A stretch of DNA of 64,000 bases from NCBI RefSeq assembly GCF_947172395.1, contig NC_069087.1, positions 4,607,107 to 4,671,106 of the forward strand, in the 5' to 3' direction. Under the pieces are notes generated by a model that was given only the letters and a program-made list of their open reading frames with translations, was not told the origin of the DNA and ran no database searches. How positions within the stretch are numbered: the stretch's first letter is position 1; every line of letters starts with the position of its first letter. The translations under genes and the position numbers were made by a program. Positions 24,753-37,549 of this stretch are shown here, in pieces. This DNA comes from Bicyclus anynana (Eukaryota; Arthropoda; Insecta; Lepidoptera; Nymphalidae).

Positions 24753-25399
24753 AAAGATCCATGAGTCAGGCTATCGTCATTTGAGAAGCATTAATTTTTT
24801 AATTGAGCCTGATGTTGACCGTAATTAAAGGGAGGCCGGAATTCATAAGTTAAATGGATTGCGTCAAAACTTTTAAGCCCTCACAATGTCCGTTCAATGA
24901 AACTATGCATTAAGCTATTGATACACAAGATGGTATTTTTTTGATACTAAAAGATAATATAATAAATGAGATTTTGCTAAAAGTTGTCAGATTCACCCTG
25001 AAGAATACATAAATATTAAAAAACTTTAAAAAGTAAACTTAGCCAAGAAAAAGCAATTTATATTGAACAAAGTTAACTAAGTAAGTTAAAATAACACAAT
25101 TTAAACTCTCTTTTCAATATCTGTTAGCCTGTCCGCCTCGAAATGGTGACAACGAAGGTCGATGATACAACATCCGACTTTGGTAGCACATCTCTGATTT
25201 ATGTGCGTTTAAAATCATTAAATATCTCTTGATATTTTCGAGGGGCTCAAGGAAAAGATCGTTAGTAAACCTAAATGCCTAAGAAATACACCATAATTAT
25301 CTCAAAGGCTGTGGATCAAAAATTCTGGCAATCAGGCCAGCGCAGCGTTGCGAGTAAACTAACTTTATCTAAGAAGATACTCGTGCTTTCTTTCTTTTT

Positions 25400-25556
25400 A
25401 GAGCTTCAATAACTCAAGGGTAAAGCCGGTTTTACGGTTGTTCGATCCCCACCTCGTTGGACTATTGTCATACCCACTCCTAATACAGTCTTTCCCGTGT
25501 AGTTGGAGAAGAACAGGGTATTGGTCATATTTAAAAGATATGGCAAATATTCTTAA
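25400..25556 (+). mobile_element. SINE-C copy, diverged
   Basis: GAGCTTCAATAACTCAAGGG, GTTGTTCGATCCCCACC and ACAGTCTTTCCCGTGTAGTT. Confidence 0.6.
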
Positions 25557-26003
25557 AAAATATAAGATATAGGTATTTAAAGGCTTTCATGGGGTTCGAA
25601 TTCAAGACCTTTCAGATTTGAGGCCAAGCGCCTAACCATTGGGCTAATGAGGCTGCAGTAGTGATGCAATGATGGCAATTTGGACGATTGTATCGTTATC
25701 TGAAAGCATTGTGTATTGCATAACGAGTTTAATCTTTAGTGAGCAATAAGCTTTACCATCAGACTGGTTTAATATTAACATTCAAGGGTATTGTTAGTAT
25801 AGCTAAGCCGGGTCTTGCATTAGAAGCCACGCACGTCGCTCCCTTGTTACTTTAGCCGGCGCGACATCTAAATTTGCATACAGGTACGAGTTACCTAATA
25901 TGGCAAGGATGTATTCATTACGGCAATTGGGCGCGCGACTTATATCTCCATCGTATACTGTATTATTATTAAGAGGCCAATTCACTATCTTTGACGTATG
26001 TCG

Positions 26004-26303
26004 GTTTTTTTGTTTATTATTATTTTTTACTAGTTAGCCCTTGACTACAATCTCATCTGATGGTTAGTGATGATGCAGTCTAAGATGGAACTTGTTAGGA
26101 GGATGAAAATCCACACTCCTTTCGGTTTCTACACGACATCGTACCGGAACGTTAAATCGCTTGGCGGTGCGTCTTTGTCGGTAGGGTGGTAACTAGCCAC
26201 AGCCGAAGCCTCCCACCAGCCAGACCTGGACCAATTAAAAAAACCTCAATCGGCCTAGCCGGAGATCAAACCCAGGACCTCCATCTTGTAACCATGGCGG
26301 CCG
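26004..26303 (-). mobile_element. SINE-B copy
   Basis: T-rich start, TTGACTACAATCTCATCTGA, CGTACCGGAACGTTAAATCG, ending GGACCTCCATCTTGTAACC; part of the head is lost. Confidence 0.85.
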
Positions 26304-26663
26304 TCAAGTTGACATATACTAAATTTACTAATTAGACTATTGTTAGTAATTCTTAAATCACGTGATTTAGGATTCAATATTTATTTCATGATCAAAATTG
26401 AGATTTTAGGTAAAAATATCATCCGGTGCGTACTGACAACAGTTCGTCGATTCCATAGAGTAGGTAAATAACATTTTTCAGTTGACATTGTGATTTTTAA
26501 ATTAGTTGTATTATAACTTCAAGGTTTTTGACCAGGAAAAAGAAGAAGAAGAATAGCATAAGCGGCCTTATTATTTTATAATCTCTTCCAGGCTACCCCT
26601 GTCGAGAGGACTTGCGAAGAAAGAGTGGAAAGGTGCAATACATTATTTACATAAATATTATAT

Positions 26664-27008
26664 AGAGCCGTGATAGCCCAGTGGATCTGACCTCTGCCTC
26701 CGATTCCGGAGGATGTGGGTTCGAATCCGGTCCGGGGCATGCACCTTTTCATCCAACTTTTCAGTTGTGTGCATTTTAAGAAATTAAATATCACGTGTCT
26801 CAAACGGTGAAGGGAAACATCGCGAGGAAACCTGCATACCAGAGAGTTTTCTTAATTCTCTGCGTGTGTGTAAGTAAGTAAGTCTAAGTCTGCCAATCCG
26901 CATTGGGCCAGCGTGGTGGACTATTGGCCTAACCCCTCTCATTCTGAGAGGAGACTCGAGCTTAGCAGTGAGCCGAATATGGGTTGATAATGATGATGAT
27001 GATGATGT
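26664..27008 (+). mobile_element. SINE-A copy with 12-bp target-site duplication
   Basis: The longest copy. TAAATATTATAT at 26652-26663 and 27009-27020. The head reads GAGCCGTGATAGCCCAGTGG with GGTTCGAATCC; the tail is (GAT)n. Confidence 0.9.
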
Positions 27009-27020
27009 TAAATATTATAT

Positions 27021-28833
27021 GTAGTATATATACATCGGTAAAAACAGAAACGCATTTCCATAGTTTTAATTGATGTCAAAAAATTAACTTTCCCACAAAG
27101 TTCATGGGTCACTTATCACGTTCTCTGTTCAGTAGACGTTTAATACACGAGACAATATTACAAGAACTACAATATATTGCTTTTAAAAATGCAGCGTGCC
27201 TACTAACCGTGACACAACCAGTCTTCCGGTTATTGTCTATGGTTCTAGTTGCTTGGAAGCTTTATAAACATATCCAATATAGTTATTAGGATTAGTGACG
27301 TGCAAAATGGGAAATTTATAGTTCGGTAATTTATTTTTACCTGCTATAATTTATTTACTTCGTAAACGCTTGACTATAATCGAATATTTAATTAACATCA
27401 CCTTTTGTTAATGGAGATGATGACTAGGTTTGAATATATTGATTTTTATGATACATTCGTGTAAATAAGGTCAATGTTAACTAATTTATACATAAAAAAC
27501 AAAGACTGTCTGGATATTTGCAAAATAAATAAGATTATAAAATTTTAAAATCTATTTTTTTTTTATCGTAATTAGATGAAAATTCATAAAGTTTTAGCTT
27601 CCTTACATTAAATGTGACATTTTTTCAATAAATGAACTATAAACATAAACACACAGATAACAAAGATATTAGCGATTTTGTTTGAAGGCCCATACAAATT
27701 TAACGATCAGCGAGCCAACGACGTCACTAATTTGTGCCATTTTGTATGGAGCGTTTTTCAGGGATCCGCAGAAGCGCCGCAAATCTACTCTTTAAATTCC
27801 TGTAGCCCCGAAAGTAATGATCGCATATATCCTGTTACTTTACTTTACAAAATTGCTTTACTATTAGCATACTCTTTATTTATATACAATTTAAAAAACT
27901 GTCATCATGCCTATTACCTAAAGATTGTGCTAACTTGAGCGGGGTAAAATGTGACTCACGGCTATGGTAACGGCAAGTCTAGTGGTAAGACACGACAAAT
28001 CATTTTGAAATTTAGTAAAATCGTTTTTTAAATTATGGAGTTATGAGATAACGAACATTAAATAACACATCAAATTGAGAACCTTCACCTTTTTCTGAAA
28101 TCAATTAAAAACAAGGAATTAGGTTAGCAGGTACCAGTTACGGCGAAAAAAAATATATAATTTTTATGATGAACAAGACAATACGTACACTTAACATGTC
28201 TCTTCACTCTAAGTTCGCTAGGACAACTTCAAAACAACTTCAAATTCAATAAACAACGCAGAAGTGTTATAACAACGTTAAAACTTGTCATAGAAATGTT
28301 ACATACTGTCACAACAGTTACAGCTAACGCGGTCACGTGCAAGTAGTAAGCGCACTCATAGTTCGCTAAGTTAAGGCTGCTACTAACGCCAACTAAAAAC
28401 CATTAAATAAAAAAAAAACATAGTGTTATATGGGGACAGGAATCGTTGATTTGAACGACTCGTTTTAGAGAGAAATTTTAAAACGTGCTACAAAATGTAA
28501 TAGATATTTCAATTCTTCAGAAACTGAACTATTTAGACTGTTTAAGTAACTATAGTATTTATTTTCTAGAAAATTAGTCTTGAATTTTTCAAGTGTTTTC
28601 CGAACTATTTTACGGCGGTTAGTTACCTAACGGATGACGGATGGGGGGAGGGGGTATATATTATTTCTACTGACGGATCTTAGATCAATCATAATTAAGT
28701 TTGATTTATTTTAATTACTTTGACTTTTTTTTAATTACTTGTATATTTTTAAATTCTTGTACGCCAGAAATGGTCGAATACAAAACTGTGTGTATTCTCA
28801 ACAAATAAAAATAAAAATTACTGGTGGCATACT
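27021..28833. other. no gene recognised
   Basis: An 86-codon frame at 27678-27938 and others lack family resemblance, start context or splice partners. AT-rich. Confidence 0.5.
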
Positions 28834-29095
28834 GACTTATTTTTTGCGCAAAGGCAATCTGACTCTCCAACGCGGAATTGCAGCCAGTATTCCGACGTGG
28901 GCATTATTTGAATAGCTACTAGGATAAGTTAAACTTACTATTGTATTCTTTGTAAATAAATATATTTAAGTTGAGCTATATCCACGATATACCCCTTATT
29001 CCACGTAGGCATGATTTGTATAGGTATTAATTATTATGATAAGTTAGCATAAGTTACCATTGTATTCTTTGTCAATAAATGTATTTAAGTTGAGC
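28834..29095 (+). mobile_element. SINE-D 3' end, tandemly duplicated
   Basis: Two successive 3' ends. The first is 28834-28980 and the second about 28998-29095, each with CATGATTTG-like or CATTATTTG words, AGGATAAGTTA and TTTGT.AATAAAT..ATTTAAG. Confidence 0.65.
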
Positions 29096-29510
29096 TATTT
29101 TCGCAATATACATTTAGCGATCCCCTTAACGCGAGTGTGACGTCACAGGAGTCGAAGCGAGCTGGTGGCCGATTGTCAGCTGACCTACAAAACTGTCCAA
29201 GTGGATGAACACGGGAAAGCTCGCAACAAAGAAACGAAAACTTGTTGAGAGCTAACTACCAATAGAGTAGCGGTAAAGCGTACCCCGAGGAAAAGCTCAC
29301 TTAGTACTTTAGTACTTACTTAGTAATACTGCTTGATCTTGTTATACGGATTTATATTATAGTTTACTGCCATGTTATTTTATCGAAACAAATAGCATTT
29401 ATAAGGTAGATGTTAATGATGAAGTTTTTTAATAATGCTAATTATAATTATAATTAAATTAGGAGGAAATTAGGAGCGAATTAACGTTTTTTACCAATTT
29501 ATTTACTTTA

Positions 29511-29672
29511 TTTCCCGTTTCCCTAGGAATATGGAGATAAAATATAGCCTATAGCAATCGCGGACAGTGTAACTTCCCAATAGTAAAAGATTTTTTCAAA
29601 TCGGTTCAGTAGTTTCAGAGCCTATTCAGTGCAAACAAACAAATCTTTCCTTTTTATAAATTTTAATATAGA
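29511..29672 (-). mobile_element. Helitron-like short unit, 3' end decayed
   Basis: Inverse of the family: TTTCCCGTTTCCCTAGGAATA at the left and AAATTTTAATATAGA at the right, with the AAAATATAGCCTATAG block between. Confidence 0.55.
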
Positions 29673-29751
29673 TAATTATTATTAGAGTAACTAACAAACA
29701 AAAATATGTTTATAAATAATATTAATTAGTGTTTAATTTAATATTAATTTC

Positions 29752-30080
29752 CGTGACAACCCAGTGGATATGACCTCTGCCTCTGCTTCCGGAAGGTGTG
29801 GGTTCGAATCCGGCCCGGGGTATGCACCTCCAACTTTTCAGTTGTGTGAATTTTAAGAAATTAAATATCACTCACTCACACAATCACGTGTCTCAAACGG
29901 TGAAGGAAAAACATCGTGAGAAAACCTGCATACCAGAGAATATTCTTAATTATCTGCGTGTGTGAAGTCTGCCAATCCGCATTATGTCATTGGGTCAGCG
30001 TGGTGGATTATTGGCCTAACCCCTCTCATTCTGAGAGGAGATTCGAGCTCAGCAGTGAGCCGAATATGGGTCGAACACGA
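29752..30080 (+). mobile_element. SINE-A copy
   Basis: CCGTGACAACCCAGTGGATA to GAATATGGGTCGAACACGAC. A short CTCACTCACACAATC insertion lies in the body and the tail is decayed. Confidence 0.8.
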
Positions 30081-30589
30081 CAATGTACCTACTAGTAGAT
30101 GCTCGTATATCTAAAACTGGGATATAAATGGCCGAATCTATTATTTGAAACCACTAACCAATTTATTATTAGCAACTGGGGTAACCTGATGCATTTGCGA
30201 ATGTTTCAAATAATTAATCTGGTGTTAGTGGGGACCAGCGTTTCTATGTTCTGTGGTTTTCACGTTTTATAAATATTGTAATTTAGGTCGGAACAAAATA
30301 GCGGATTTAAATTATTTCAAATGGGAGATTAGCTTATACATGTCCTAAGTCGAGTCAAGTCGAGAGTTATTTAATTTTATTTGTTTGTTCATGTTTAATT
30401 AATTGTTGATGATGTCTTGTTTCTTACTTTTTACATCTAAATTAATTAAATAAAATTTTCGTATGTATGTTTATGTTATATATATGTATTTATTTGTATG
30501 TATCTTTATTTATGTAATTTTTGGTAGGTATGTATGTATAATCGTATGTGTTAATATATATATTGATTTTGATTTAATATATTATTATC

Positions 30590-30760
30590 TAAGTGTAATG
30601 TATCTATCTTCTACATTTTTTTTTATGTGTACACCCGTCATTATTCATTATTCGATTGGTTGTCTGGAAGAGATCGCTAATTAGCGATAAGGCCGCCAAT
30701 TGTACATTAGTTTTTAAGTTAATTTCTTGCCTATTATTATTATTTTTGGTGTACAATCAT
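30590..30760 (+). repeat. LINE 3' end fragment with small hairpin
   Basis: GATTGGTTGTCTGGAAGAGA, the hairpin ATCGCTAATTAGCGAT (30672-30687) and AAGGCCGCCAATTGTACATT form a 3' segment that recurs inverted at 43480-43610. Confidence 0.5.
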
Positions 30761-30845
30761 TCAAGTCTAGGGCCTGGGCAGGGCTACGAAATTGTCTTGT
30801 TCCCTTTATGATAGAGCAGCATGCTGGGGTTGAGAGAGATGAGAG

Positions 30846-31163
30846 AAACGTAATAGCCCAGTGGATATGACCTCTGCCTTCGGTTCAGAGGGCGTAGGTT
30901 CGAATCCGATCCGGGGCATGCACTTCTAGCTTTTCAGTTTTGTGCATATTAAGATATTAAATATAACGTGTCTCAAACGGTGAAGGGAAAACATCGTGAG
31001 GAAACCTGCATACCTGAGAATTTTCTTAATTCTCTACGTATGTGAAGTCTGCCAATCTTCAACATTGGGCCAGCGTGGTGGACTAAGGCTTGACCCCTCT
31101 CATTCTGAGAGGAGACTCGTCCTCATCAGTGGGTCGAATATGCGTTGCTAATGATTAATGACG
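30846..31163 (+). mobile_element. SINE-A copy, diverged
   Basis: GTAATAGCCCAGTGGATATG to a decayed GATTAATGACGATG tail. ATGCTGGG occurs near both ends (30810 and 31163), a possible target duplication. Confidence 0.8.
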
Positions 31164-32237
31164 ATGCTGGGATTATGAAGTCTTGGCTCTGAATCCTGGG
31201 TCTAGTAGAGTCTGTAAATGTAAAAATATTCGTAAATCAATCGTCCGTTAAGTTTGCGCCTTTCAGTAACTGCCGCTATAAGTATTCCTTCGCAACACAC
31301 TCTAAAGTTAAATCTGATAGTTAACTTAACAGAGTCAAACATTATCACCCTAATTTCGCAACTCCGCGTTGGAGCCGTATATTGGAACTAAGCTCTTGGA
31401 AAAAAAAGGAGAAATTAAGAGGTTTTTTTTAATTTTAACACATAACATTTTTCTCCAACAAAGTCTCCCTGTAACTCATTCATTCATTGCGGTTGCGTGC
31501 GCTCCGAAATTTACAAAACACGAAAAAATTTTAATGGAAAACGTTCTTCATAAGTGTGACGACTTTAGCCTTTACATTGTGCTATTATATTTAAATGCAA
31601 CGAGGGCGTCGGAAAATTTTACCCGAAATATAAAATCACCTGCCAAGGGTCAGCCGAACGAAATTGTATCTAAATCCAATGGAATAGAATACATTTTGTA
31701 ACGGACTGTCGAAGTCCTAAATTTGAGATACCATTAAATAAAGAGATAATTTGATCTTATATCACGCGAATCAATAGCTTGAGTGGTTGATGATAAAGAT
31801 CAGTTTACAATGAGGGCAAGATTTGTCACTGGACAATAGCAAGTACATGGATTAGGGTAAGGGGAAACACGATGTCAGCATCTACCGTTTTGTGTTGCAT
31901 TGTACTCTAGTGAGGCTTCTTTAAAGAGGCAAAAGATCTTAAGGCTACTCGATCTTTTTGAGCTCATTCGTGTACTAGCGACCTGAGGGAATACGCCCGT
32001 ATGCCACAGATTGGATTGGGAGCTAGGGATCGAATCCTTGTTTCCCGACTCGTTTATTGAAGCTTTATATTGTTTTTCTTTGCCATGCTTAGATGTTTAT
32101 TTGTGTCAATTGGAATAAAACGTATTTCAGGCAATGTTAACTATTTCCCTTGATGCATGCTGCTGGTTTTAATGTTGAATTGAATGCAGAGTAGGAAAAT
32201 TGTAGTCACAAACAGGCAGGTGTAAGAAGATGAGAAG
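31164..32237. other. no gene recognised
   Basis: A 110-codon frame at 31369-31701 has no recognisable domain. Its Lys/Phe-rich start is typical of AT-rich chance frames. Confidence 0.45.
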
Positions 32238-32530
32238 AGATTTACAAGGTGGAGGCCCTGGGTTCAATCCCGACTGAGCCGATTGAGGTTTTCTTAATTG
32301 GTCCAGGTCTAGCTGGTGAGAGGCTTTGGCCGTGGCTCGTTACCATTCTAACGGTAAAGACGTACCGTTAAGCGATTTAGCGTTCCGGTAAGATGCCGTG
32401 TAGAAACTGAAAGGAGTGTGAATTTTCATCCTCCTCCTAACAAGTTAGGCCGCTTCCATCTTGGACTGCATCAACACTTACCATCAGGTGAGATTGTAGT
32501 CAATGGCTAACTTGTAAAAAATTAAAAAAA
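32238..32530 (+). mobile_element. SINE-B copy
   Basis: GATTTACAAGGTGGAGGCCC with B box GGTTCAATCCC through GTAGTCAATGGCTAACTTG and an A-rich end. The A-box half of the head is missing. Confidence 0.85.
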
Positions 32531-33173
32531 GACTACTTTTGGGTGTCCGTTAGTTGGTCATATTTAAAAACTTGGCTTGTTTCTTCTTAATCTTAGATTC
32601 AATCATCACTTAACATTAAGTGACAACAGTCAAACGCTTACTGATAAATAAATAAAAACATATAAGAAAATTCTTCTACTTGGTTATTTTAAGTGATAAT
32701 TAAATTTACATTATAAAATTACTACTGAATGCGTCTCATTAAAATTTCCCTCTGTGTCCATCCCAAAATGTTCGTAATTTAATAAAACCGCTCAGTTCCG
32801 CTACATTAATCCGATTCGTGGCTGTTCGTGTGTGGCCAAGAGACATCACACATTAGATATGGTAATTACTTCACTCACGGTTTATATAAAAGCTCTTCCA
32901 AATCTCTGAAACAAAGTGAAAATATTTGACAAAAGGTTTAAGTGTTTGAGGTTATCTTTTGACTTATTTATAGCTTTTTGGTGTCACTTAAAGGCATATT
33001 GTTTTGTAATAGCTAGTAAACTGTGTACTTATACATTAAATAGGTAAAATTCGTATCTAAACATTAAATATACCATCTATCTTTCTAAGTGTAAGTAGAA
33101 CTACCAGTACCAAACCAACCATCATTAGGTACTGTCCAGTCCAAGAATGGAAAACTTGTATAAACACAAATTA

Positions 33174-34480
33174 AATCTATACTAATATTATAAAGAGGTA
33201 AAGTTTGTAAGTTTGTAAGTTTGTCACATTTTTTAAATGGGGTAATCTTCGGAACTACTGGTCCGATTTTAAAAATTCTTTCACCAGTAGAATGCTACAT
33301 TATCGGGGAGTGCTATAGGCTATATTTTAATTTGGTGTCATATATATTAGCCGAGTTATCACAGTTTTTGTCATACAGGTCGGACTGAAAATCCTCTTAA
33401 ACAGACTTATTAGCATGCGCTGCGTTAACTATTGTGTAAAATTTAAATTAATGTATAGAGGCTTTATGTATCTTTAAAAGTTCTACAAAAAAGTCTGGGA
33501 CACCATATATCTATCTTCTATATATTAGCAGATATAGTACCTTTTGTGTTTTAAAAATTATTAATTTTATATACTTAGGTTTACGTTATTATTTATACAA
33601 CTAAACCTTAATCCTTATTAAAATAAATTATTTAATAATCACAAGGATATTATGGAGATAAGATTTGCCCTTTACAGTATGTTAATTACTTAAATAGTTT
33701 CGGAGATAATACAAAATTTCTAAAAGACGCAGAAATTCCGCTATATGACGCCCGGCACTTACGTAGTTCCCGTTACACATTTACGTAGTTCCCGTTCCCG
33801 TATGAATATGGGGATCAAACATAGCCTATGACACTCGCAAATAACGTAGCTTTCTTATGGTAAAACAATTTTCCAAATCGGTCCTGTAGATCCAGAGATT
33901 ACCTCCTACAACCACACGAACTTTACCTCTTTATATTATTAGCATAGAAGTCTCTATTTCTCTTGGTCATACCACCACTCTCGAAGGACTGGACCGATTT
34001 TGCTAAGGGTAGGAGTAAGATAGAGAAGTTACAGGGTAGGGTAGGGTACGGGTAGGGAAGCGTAGGGGTAGTTACAGGCTAGGGTAGGGTAGGTTTAGGG
34101 CCGGGTTTAGGGTAGTGGTAGGGTGGGGGTAGAGGTAGGGTAGTGGTAGGGTAGAGGTACGGGTAGAATAGGGAAGTGGTAGGGTAGGGGTAGGATAGGC
34201 GTGAGATAGGGGTATGGGTGGGATAGGGGTAGGAAAGGGATACGAAGGGTACGGGGAGGGTAGGTGTAGGATGGGGGTAGGGTGTAGGTATGGTAGGGGT
34301 AGGGTAGGAGTAGGTTTGGGGCATGGTAGGGTGGGGGTAGGGGTAAGGTAGGGTAAGGTAGGGGTAGGGTAGATGTAGGGGTTGGGGTAGGGTAGGGTAG
34401 GGGTAGGGTAGGGTAGGGTAGGGGTAGTAGTAAAGTTGACATCGAAATTTACGCGGACGAAGTCGCGGGCGTCCGCTAGT
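33174..34480 (+). mobile_element. Helitron-like unit, left arm of giant palindrome
   Basis: It starts A|TCTATACTAATATTATAAAG and ends CTAG|T (CTAG at 34476-34479). A 3' stem of 7 bp (34453-34459 with 34470-34476) precedes the terminus, matching Helitron end rules (5' TC, 3' CTRR, insertion between A and T). It is composite: an inner segment at 33340-33780 of unknown origin and a GGGTA-rich array. No coding capacity. Every part I compared is identical to the right arm. Confidence 0.75.
34020..34435 (+). repeat. degenerate GGGTA-rich array (left palindrome arm)
   Basis: Irregular runs of GGGTAG/GGGTA/GGGGTAG over about 400 bases, G-rich on the plus strand. The proline-rich frames across it are low-complexity artefacts. 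It resembles but does not equal the insect telomere word TTAGG. Confidence 0.85.
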
Positions 34481-34494
34481 TAAATATATATAAT

Positions 34495-35801
34495 ACTAGC
34501 GGACGCCCGCGACTTCGTCCGCGTAAATTTCGATGTCAACTTTACTACTACCCCTACCCTACCCTACCCTACCCCTACCCTACCCTACCCCAACCCCTAC
34601 ATCTACCCTACCCCTACCTTACCCTACCTTACCCCTACCCCCACCCTACCATGCCCCAAACCTACTCCTACCCTACCCCTACCATACCTACACCCTACCC
34701 CCATCCTACACCTACCCTCCCCGTACCCTTCGTATCCCTTTCCTACCCCTATCCCACCCATACCCCTATCTCACGCCTATCCTACCCCTACCCTACCACT
34801 TCCCTATTCTACCCGTACCTCTACCCTACCACTACCCTACCTCTACCCCCACCCTACCACTACCCTAAACCCGGCCCTAAACCTACCCTACCCTAGCCTG
34901 TAACTACCCCTACGCTTCCCTACCCGTACCCTACCCTACCCTGTAACTTCTCTATCTTACTCCTACCCTTAGCAAAATCGGTCCAGTCCTTCGAGAGTGG
35001 TGGTATGACCAAGAGAAATAGAGACTTCTATGCTAATAATATAAAGAGGTAAAGTTCGTGTGGTTGTAGGAGGTAATCTCTGGATCTACAGGACCGATTT
35101 GGAAAATTGTTTTACCATAAGAAAGCTACGTTATTTGCGAGTGTCATAGGCTATGTTTGATCCCCATATTCATACGGGAACGGGAACTACGTAAATGTGT
35201 AACGGGAACTACGTAAGTGCCGGGCGTCATATAGCGGAATTTCTGCGTCTTTTAGAAATTTTGTATTATCTCCGAAACTATTTAAGTAATTAACATACTG
35301 TAAAGGGCAAATCTTATCTCCATAATATCCTTGTGATTATTAAATAATTTATTTTAATAAGGATTAAGGTTTAGTTGTATAAATAATAACGTAAACCTAA
35401 GTATATAAAATTAATAATTTTTAAAACACAAAAGGTACTATATCTGCTAATATATAGAAGATAGATATATGGTGTCCCAGACTTTTTTGTAGAACTTTTA
35501 AAGATACATAAAGCCTCTATACATTAATTTAAATTTTACACAATAGTTAACGCAGCGCATGCTAATAAGTCTGTTTAAGAGGATTTTCAGTCCGACCTGT
35601 ATGACAAAAACTGTGATAACTCGGCTAATATATATGACACCAAATTAAAATATAGCCTATAGCACTCCCCGATAATGTAGCATTCTACTGGTGAAAGAAT
35701 TTTTAAAATCGGACCAGTAGTTCCGAAGATTACCCCATTTAAAAAATGTGACAAACTTACAAACTTACAAACTTTACCTCTTTATAATATTAGTATAGAT
35801 T
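34495..35801 (-). mobile_element. Helitron-like unit, right arm of giant palindrome
   Basis: This is the exact inverted counterpart of 33174-34480: position x pairs with 68975-x from end to end without indels. The two arms have 14 bases between them (34481-34494). It is a complete unit by the same terminal criteria. Confidence 0.75.
34540..34955 (-). repeat. degenerate GGGTA-rich array (right palindrome arm)
   Basis: The mirror copy of 34020-34435, seen as CCCTAC runs on the plus strand. Confidence 0.85.
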
Positions 35802-37231
35802 AAATATTATATATATTTAATAAAATATAAATATTTTAAAACACAAACACTAACGATAACTAATAAAAATATATATTTTTTTATTCGTTTTATTTTATAA
35901 TACTGAATGAAGTCCGTTTAAATATTAGTTTAGATATACAAATGTAAATACATATATAAAATTAATATAAAAGAGAATTACATAGTGAATGTGTAATTTT
36001 CTTTATCGGCCTAAAAAATTTATCGAAATTAGAGAAAACGTCTATAATTAAGAATTCTTACAAAAAAGTAATACTATAACCTACCCAGGAGTATGAAGAA
36101 TAATTGTACCAATATTCGTTAATATTCGTCGAGTAGTTTTTGTTTCTATAACAAACATACAGACAAAAAATTTACTGATTGCATTTTTGGCATCAGTATC
36201 TATCACTAATCACCCCCTGATTTTGGAAATATATTTCATGTACAGAATTAACCTCTCTACAGATTTATTATAAGTATTGATATAGATAGTCTTGACCTCT
36301 CTAGAAGTGCAGCTAGTATATTAGAACGAGTATCCAAAGCTGCTCTAATAGGATCTTACCAAACTAGGATGAACAACACGAGCAGAGAACGGAGAGTGTT
36401 GATCGATCGTCAAGGAATTCCTTAACCCTACATCCTGTAGTCACAAGTTCAGGACTCTGCTCCATCCATCCATGGAATCCATGGAATGCTAAAATATTCG
36501 TCTCCCCTACAGATAATTAAGTACCTAGTAGTATAAGTAATACATACACTCATCACAAGGTTAAAATGACGATGATCCAACCTTGAAAAGATTTTTTGTC
36601 CCCTCTGACATCTGCCCAGGATCACCTGCCAGAGAGTTATTCAATCTCGACCATGCATGCGGGCGACTACAAACTGTTTTTTTTTATTCCTTTATTGTAA
36701 CACTATACCCCATTTTATGACTAACAAGTTTTTCGTTTGAATACGTCTATTAGATTGGGATGACGAAGCTTAGGAAAGATAATGTAATTCGATAACTTGA
36801 AACAAAGAGAGTTATCCATATCTACTAATTTAGTAATTACGAAAGTATCTTATCTGCCTGTCTGTTAGACTTTCGTGGCTAATTTTGGTATGGAAATAAA
36901 TTGAACCTTGAATCAGAAAACTGGCTACTTTTTGTCGCCAAATACAAACAAAAGAAGGGATGAAATAGTAATATTGAAGTGTTGTTGGAAAGTCCCAAAA
37001 AGTTTTAGTCACAGTACTTTTGCTATTTAACTAATTAATTAGAATGAAAAATTTATTTTAGTGTTTCCTTTTCTATATTTTTCTTAATATTTACAGTTGG
37101 AACAAGCAGATGGTCTGCTTGATTTTGCTAAAACTAAAACTACTAAACTAAATTAAACTATAATAATATTTCGCAGGACATTTAAGGATAACTTTGTTAA
37201 CCTGAGATATACAATATACATATTGTTATCT
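35802..37231. other. no gene recognised
   Basis: AT-rich sequence to the right of the palindrome; no repeat match noted. Confidence 0.5.
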
Positions 37232-37549
37232 GTTTTTTTTTTTTTTTTTACTATTTACAAGTTAGCCCAATCTCACCTGATGGTAAGTGATGATGCTATC
37301 TAAGATGGAAGCGGACTAATTTGTTAGGAAGAGGATGAAAATCTACACACCTTGCGGTTTCTACACGACCGGAACGCTAAATCGCTTGGCGGTACATCTT
37401 TGTCGGTAGGGTGGTAACATGCCACTGCCGAAGCCTCCCACCAGTGAGACCTGGACCAATTAAGAAAATTTCAATCTGCCCAGCCGGGGATCGAACCCGG
37501 GACCTCCGTCATGTAAATCTATTGCGCATACCACTGCGCCACAGAGGCC
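37232..37549 (-). mobile_element. SINE-B copy, full length with long poly-A tail
   Basis: An 18-T run on the plus strand (poly-A tail), then TTTACAAGTTAGCCC through CACTGCGCCACAGAGGCC. The long uninterrupted tail suggests a recent insertion. Confidence 0.85.

Larger units (their letters stand above)
33174..35801. repeat. 2.6-kb near-perfect palindrome (arms 1,307 bp, spacer 14 nt)
   Basis: The arms keep constant register from the outermost AATCTATACTA/TAGTATAGATT to the innermost GTCCGCTAGT/ACTAGCGGAC. Conceptual translations of mirrored frames in the array are identical, and no mismatch was found in the stretches I compared. Either it is a real fold-back or an assembly artefact. Confidence 0.85.

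Noticed and set aside
27678..27938. 86-residue candidate gene
   Set aside because: The same lack of support; the hydrophobic C-terminal part is typical of AT-rich translation.
31369..31701. 110-residue candidate gene
   Set aside because: No domain, signal peptide, splice partner or codon bias; compatible with chance in AT-rich DNA.
34107..34868. Mirror proline/tyrosine-rich 111-residue frames
   Set aside because: They are translations of the CCCTA-rich array on both palindrome arms; low complexity, no codon structure.
34020..34955. Interstitial telomere array
   Set aside because: The unit is an irregular GGGTA/GGGGTAG rather than TTAGG, and it is bounded by Helitron-like termini.
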